Made by a program: the position numbers and the translations under genes. A stretch of DNA of 64,000 nt, taken from positions 3,100,001 through 3,164,000 of the forward strand of contig NZ_JAUTAY010000001.1 in NCBI RefSeq assembly GCF_030818795.1, in the 5' to 3' direction. Below, piece after piece: positions 61,382 to 64,000 of the stretch; the stretch's first letter is position 1; every line of letters starts with the position of its first letter. The notes below the pieces were generated by a model, which searched no databases, was not told where the DNA came from, and saw only the letters and a program-made list of their open reading frames with translations. The stretch comes from Microbacterium sp. SORGH_AS_0862 (GTDB taxonomy: Bacteria; Actinomycetota; Actinomycetes; Actinomycetales; Microbacteriaceae).

Positions 61382-62372
61382 CCGCGAGCGCTACCGGGTG
61401 ATCCCGGTCGGCCTCACCCGCGAGGGCGCGTTCGTGCTCGAAGACGACGATCCTGACAAGTTCGCGCTCATCGCCGGTCGCCTGCCCGCCGTGGTCGACA
61501 ACGGCACGCGCATCATCTGGCCCGAGGCCGTGGGCGACAGGCAGCTGCGTGTCCGCGACGCGGACGGCGCCGTGCGCGAGTTGGGTGCGGTGGACGCGGT
61601 GCTGCCGATCCTGCACGGCTCGCACGGTGAGGACGGCACCATCCAGGGCTTCTTCGACACGCTCGAGCTGGCCTACGCCGGCGGCGGAGTGATCGACTCC
61701 GCCCTGTGCATGGACAAGCACTTCATGAAGGTCGCGCTGCAAGCGGACGGCATCCCGGTCTCACCCGGGGTGACGGTGCGCCGTGCCGATTGGAACGATG
61801 ACACGGATGCGGTACGTCCGCGCCTCGCGCACCTCGAGCTTCCCTGGTTCGTCAAGCCGGCTCGCGCGGGCTCCAGCGTGGGTGTTTCGAAGGTGCATTC
61901 CGTCGACGAGCTCGACGCGGCCCTGCGGATCGCCTTCGGAGAAGACGACAAGGTGCTCGTCGAGCAGGGCATCGTCGGACGCGAGGTCGAGGTGGGTGTC
62001 CTCGAGGGCCGCGACGGCGTCGTGCGCGCCTCTCTTCCGGGCGAGATCGTCTTGAGCTCCCGCGAGTTCTACGACTTCGAGGGCAAGTACCTCGGCGGCG
62101 ACGGGGTGGATGTGGTGTGCCCCGCGGACATGACCGATACCGAGATCGAAGCGGTTCGCGCCATGGCGTTGCGCGCCTTCGCGGCCGTCGACGGCCGCGG
62201 GCTCGCACGCGTCGACTTCTTCCTGACCGCCGACGGTCCGATCGTCAACGAGTTGAACACGATGCCCGGCTTCACGCCGATCTCGATGTTCCCGAAGTGC
62301 TGGATCGCGTCCGGCCTCAGCTACTCGGAGCTGCTCTCGGAACTCATCGAGACGGCGCTTGCGCGGCGCTGA
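61287..62372 (+). CDS. ddl: D-alanine-D-alanine ligase
   Basis: 361 residues, ATP-grasp. V-L-F-G-G-R-S-S-E-H at the start, H-G-S-H-G-E-D-G-T-I-Q-G, the ATP-grasp P-W-F-V-K-P-A-R-A-G-S-S-V-G-V-S and the metal/catalytic R-V-D-F-F and N-E-L-N-T-M-P-G-F. It forms the D-Ala-D-Ala end of the murein stem peptide. A GGGGGAGAGG Shine-Dalgarno precedes the ATG, inside the gpsA frame. Confidence 0.94.
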   Translation: MDKPVVVVLFGGRSSEHSISSATAGGVLGSLDRERYRVIPVGLTREGAFVLEDDDPDKFALIAGRLPAVVDNGTRIIWPEAVGDRQLRVRDADGAVRELGAVDAVLPILHGSHGEDGTIQGFFDTLELAYAGGGVIDSALCMDKHFMKVALQADGIPVSPGVTVRRADWNDDTDAVRPRLAHLELPWFVKPARAGSSVGVSKVHSVDELDAALRIAFGEDDKVLVEQGIVGREVEVGVLEGRDGVVRASLPGEIVLSSREFYDFEGKYLGGDGVDVVCPADMTDTEIEAVRAMALRAFAAVDGRGLARVDFFLTADGPIVNELNTMPGFTPISMFPKCWIASGLSYSELLSELIETALARR

Positions 62373-62375
62373 CGC

Positions 62376-62843
62376 CTACGAGGTGCCGGGGCGTGCGGTG
62401 CACTCCCCGTCCTTGGGCAGCTTCGCGACCAGCGAGGAGAGACTGTCGAGCACGTCGACGCTGGAGACCACGTCGTTGTCGAGGTAGATTTCCACGGCGG
62501 GCGTGCGCCCGAAGCTCGTGAGGCGATACCTGGGCGCGTCGCTGTCGTCGACGAGCCAGTCCACGCCCGACACCGTCTGACAGACGAGGGTCGAGGGTCC
62601 CGGCGGTGTCACGCCGCAGGTCAGGATCACGGCGGCCGGGTCGCCCCACGCCCCTGTCGCCTGCGCGTCCGTCCACCGACGGTCCTGGCCCGCCACATTC
62701 TGGGGCAGGTAGGCCGTCACATCCGCGCAGCGCGGGTCGTTCGCGGCCGGCGCGGGTTCGAGCGCGACCGTGCTGCTGCAGCCGGTGAGGGCGAGCAGCA
62801 CGAGGGCGACGGCTGCCAGGCGGCCGAGTCGGGGGCGGATCAC
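62376..62843 (-). CDS. DUF3515 lipoprotein
   Basis: 155 residues. A lipoprotein signal with A-L-T-G-C (Cys22) precedes a DUF3515 domain (D-P-R-C-A-D-V-T-A-Y-L-P, W-G-D-P-A-A-V-I-L-T-C-G-V, C-Q-T-V-S-G-V-D-W-L). Two or three extracytoplasmic Cys may form disulfides. It is regularly found next to ddl and thiL in actinobacteria; function unknown. Converges on ddl. Confidence 0.85.
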   Translation of the reverse strand: MIRPRLGRLAAVALVLLALTGCSSTVALEPAPAANDPRCADVTAYLPQNVAGQDRRWTDAQATGAWGDPAAVILTCGVTPPGPSTLVCQTVSGVDWLVDDSDAPRYRLTSFGRTPAVEIYLDNDVVSSVDVLDSLSSLVAKLPKDGECTARPGTS

Positions 62844-62900
62844 CCTCCCAGGCTAACCCCGGGCGCGGCCGCATCCGTCTCGGGTGAGCGACGCGGAAGG

Positions 62901-62906
62901 TAGCGT
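62901..62906 (+). promoter_or_regulatory. -10 box of thiL
   Basis: TAGCGT lies six bases before the GTG start of thiL at 62913, indicating a leaderless transcript. Confidence 0.48.
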
Positions 62907-62912
62907 GGCGGG

Positions 62913-63899
62913 GTGGACGAGCGCACCGAGACGACTGTGGCAGAGCTCAGCGAGCGGGAGATCCTGCGCCGCATCCTGGCACGTGTCGGGACGGGCTCCG
63001 CCGTCGTCGGACCCGGCGACGACGCGGCGGTGCTGGCGCCTGCAGGGCAGATCGTCGCGACCGTGGACACCCTGGTACACGGCCCGGACTTCCGGCTCGC
63101 GTGGACCGGAGGTTTCGACCTCGGCTGGAAGGCCGCCGCCGTGAACCTCGCGGATGTGGCCGCCATGGGTGCGCGTCCCACCGCATTGCTCGTCGCGCTC
63201 GCGATGCCGGAGGACACGACGATCGGTTTCGTCGAGGCCGTGGCGGACGGCCTGCGGGCGGCGTGCGACGAGCTCGCCCCCGGGTGCGCCGTGGAGGGCG
63301 GTGACCTGACGGTCTCCGACACGCTCACCGTCGCCGTCACCGCGTTGGGGGAGCTCGACGGTCCCGCGGTGCTTCGATCCGGCGCGCGGGAGGGCGACAC
63401 CGTCGCGGTCGCGGGGGATCTGGGCGGCGCGGCGCGCGGATTGCGACTCCTGTTCACCCGCTTCCGCGACGCCGACGCGCGCCCCGTGCCGGTCGATCCG
63501 CAGGCGCTCACGGATGCGGAGCGCGAGGACATCGCGGCGCAGTTGCGCCCGCATCCGCCGATCGCCCTCGGGTCACGGGCGGCGGCGGCGGGCGCGCGCG
63601 CCATGATGGACGTGTCCGACGGTCTCGTGCTGGACGCGACGCGCCTGGCAGACGCCTCGGGCGTCACGATTGCGCTCGACACCGCAGCGCTCGGTCCGGA
63701 TGCGGAGATCGCGCTCAGCGGCGGAGAGGATCACGCGCTCTTGGCGGCCTTCCCCGCGTACCTGGATCTTCCCGACGGCTTCCGTCGGATCGGCACCGTG
63801 CGTGCGCGCGGCGAGCATCCGGTCACGGTGGACGGCGCGAGTCCCGCCGATCGCGGTGGATGGGATCCCTACGCCGACTGGGATGCCGGGCGCGGCTGA
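62913..63899 (+). CDS. thiL: Thiamine-monophosphate kinase
   Basis: 328 residues from a GTG. It phosphorylates thiamine monophosphate to the diphosphate cofactor. AIR-synthase-like fold: G-P-G-D-D-A-A-V-L near residue 30 (Mg-ATP aspartates), G-W-K-A-A-A-V-N-L-A-D-V-A-A-M-G-A-R-P, G-G-D-L-T and M-D-V-S-D-G-L. Its 3' end overlaps the convergent rsmD gene by 31 bases. Confidence 0.93.
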   Translation: MDERTETTVAELSEREILRRILARVGTGSAVVGPGDDAAVLAPAGQIVATVDTLVHGPDFRLAWTGGFDLGWKAAAVNLADVAAMGARPTALLVALAMPEDTTIGFVEAVADGLRAACDELAPGCAVEGGDLTVSDTLTVAVTALGELDGPAVLRSGAREGDTVAVAGDLGGAARGLRLLFTRFRDADARPVPVDPQALTDAEREDIAAQLRPHPPIALGSRAAAAGARAMMDVSDGLVLDATRLADASGVTIALDTAALGPDAEIALSGGEDHALLAAFPAYLDLPDGFRRIGTVRARGEHPVTVDGASPADRGGWDPYADWDAGRG

Positions 63900-64000
63900 G
63901 CCCACCACAGCGCGGTGTCGCCGTGACGGCGCTCGCGCACCTGCTCCAGGTCCGCGAGATCCCAGTCGGGCTCGGTGGAACGCTTGGCCCGCTCGACGAC
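63869..64000 (-). CDS. rsmD: C-terminal end of RsmD-like 16S rRNA methyltransferase (partial)
   Basis: 43 codons on the minus strand run from the window edge to TAG at 63871-63869 and read E-R-A-K-R-S-T-E-P-D-W, then V-R-E-R-R-H-G-D-T-A-L-W-W-A. This resembles the last strand of RsmD (m2G966 methyltransferase), and the thiL-rsmD neighbourhood is common in actinobacteria. The catalytic D-P-P-Y motif lies outside, so the assignment is tentative. Confidence 0.55.
   Translation of the reverse strand, partial: VVERAKRSTEPDWDLADLEQVRERRHGDTALWWAQPRPASQSA

Noticed and set aside
1..64000. CRISPR arrays, prophage, integrases or insertion sequences
   Set aside because: No spaced direct repeats, phage structural genes, transposase motifs or att-like repeats beside the tRNAs were seen.

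Overview
This window is chromosomal DNA from a high-GC Gram-positive actinobacterium, most likely Microbacterium or a close relative in Microbacteriaceae. The evidence is the very high GC content with GC-rich third codon positions, the SigK/RskA pair, DUF4383, DUF3515, DUF2207 and DUF4349 proteins, actinobacterial-type serA, murA and gltX, and many genes whose -10 box (TAGGCT-like) lies only 6-8 nt before the start codon, as in leaderless actinobacterial mRNAs. Coding density is very high. No gap above about 300 bases lacks a gene. I saw no CRISPR array, prophage, transposase or rRNA.

Layout. 1-5.8 kb: 3' end of adhE, two small membrane proteins, serA, and a divergent TetR/MFS efflux pair. 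5.8-13.7 kb: leuB, ilvE (frameshifted), an FAH-family hydrolase, an MFS transporter, a class V PLP enzyme divergent from a LysR regulator, and gltX. 13.7-22.1 kb: a GT39 membrane glycosyltransferase, tRNA-Gln, and an asparagine-use module (GntR regulator, aspartase aspA, permease ansP, asparaginase ansA), then a small P-loop ATPase and a broken SseB-like gene. 22.1-31.6 kb: a MarR/Bcr-type efflux pair, a double-length AraC regulator, and an iron-box-controlled siderophore uptake operon (fepB-fepD-fepG-fepC, an LLM flavoenzyme and a siderophore-interacting reductase). 31.7-42.2 kb: accessory genes, namely a GH28 lipoprotein, an APC permease fused at its 5' end to an alpha/beta-hydrolase remnant beside a 71-nt palindrome, an FGE-like protein, a DUF2207 protein, a GmrSD-type DUF262/DUF1524 nuclease and a putative Fe(II)/2-oxoglutarate oxygenase. 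42.2-46.4 kb: the fructose PTS operon fruR-fruK-fruA and ptsH. 46.4-53.1 kb: MBL hydrolase, tRNA-Glu, pncC/cinA, two membrane proteins, two ECF sigma/membrane-partner pairs and a TerC protein. 53.2-64 kb: LLM monooxygenase with a MetY-like enzyme, then leuL-leuCD, murA, plsC, gpsA and ddl, then a DUF3515 lipoprotein, thiL and the 3' end of rsmD.

The genes form clear functional units: asparagine import to aspartate to fumarate; ferric siderophore import plus cytoplasmic reduction; fructose import and phosphorylation; leucine synthesis (leuB and leuCD are about 50 kb apart, with leuCD preceded by a leucine-rich leader peptide); and envelope precursor synthesis (murA, ddl, plsC, gpsA).

Four conserved genes (ilvE, aspA, the sseB-like gene and fepB) each carry a single-base indel that one base would repair. 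This points either to sequencing error or to recent gene decay, and should be settled before physiology is inferred. The most interesting items are the leucine leader peptide before leuC, the tandem AraC regulator, the GmrSD nuclease with an unassigned C-terminal domain, the permease/hydrolase junction, the sigma factor-DUF4349 couple, and the strong over-representation of the octamer GGATGCGG.
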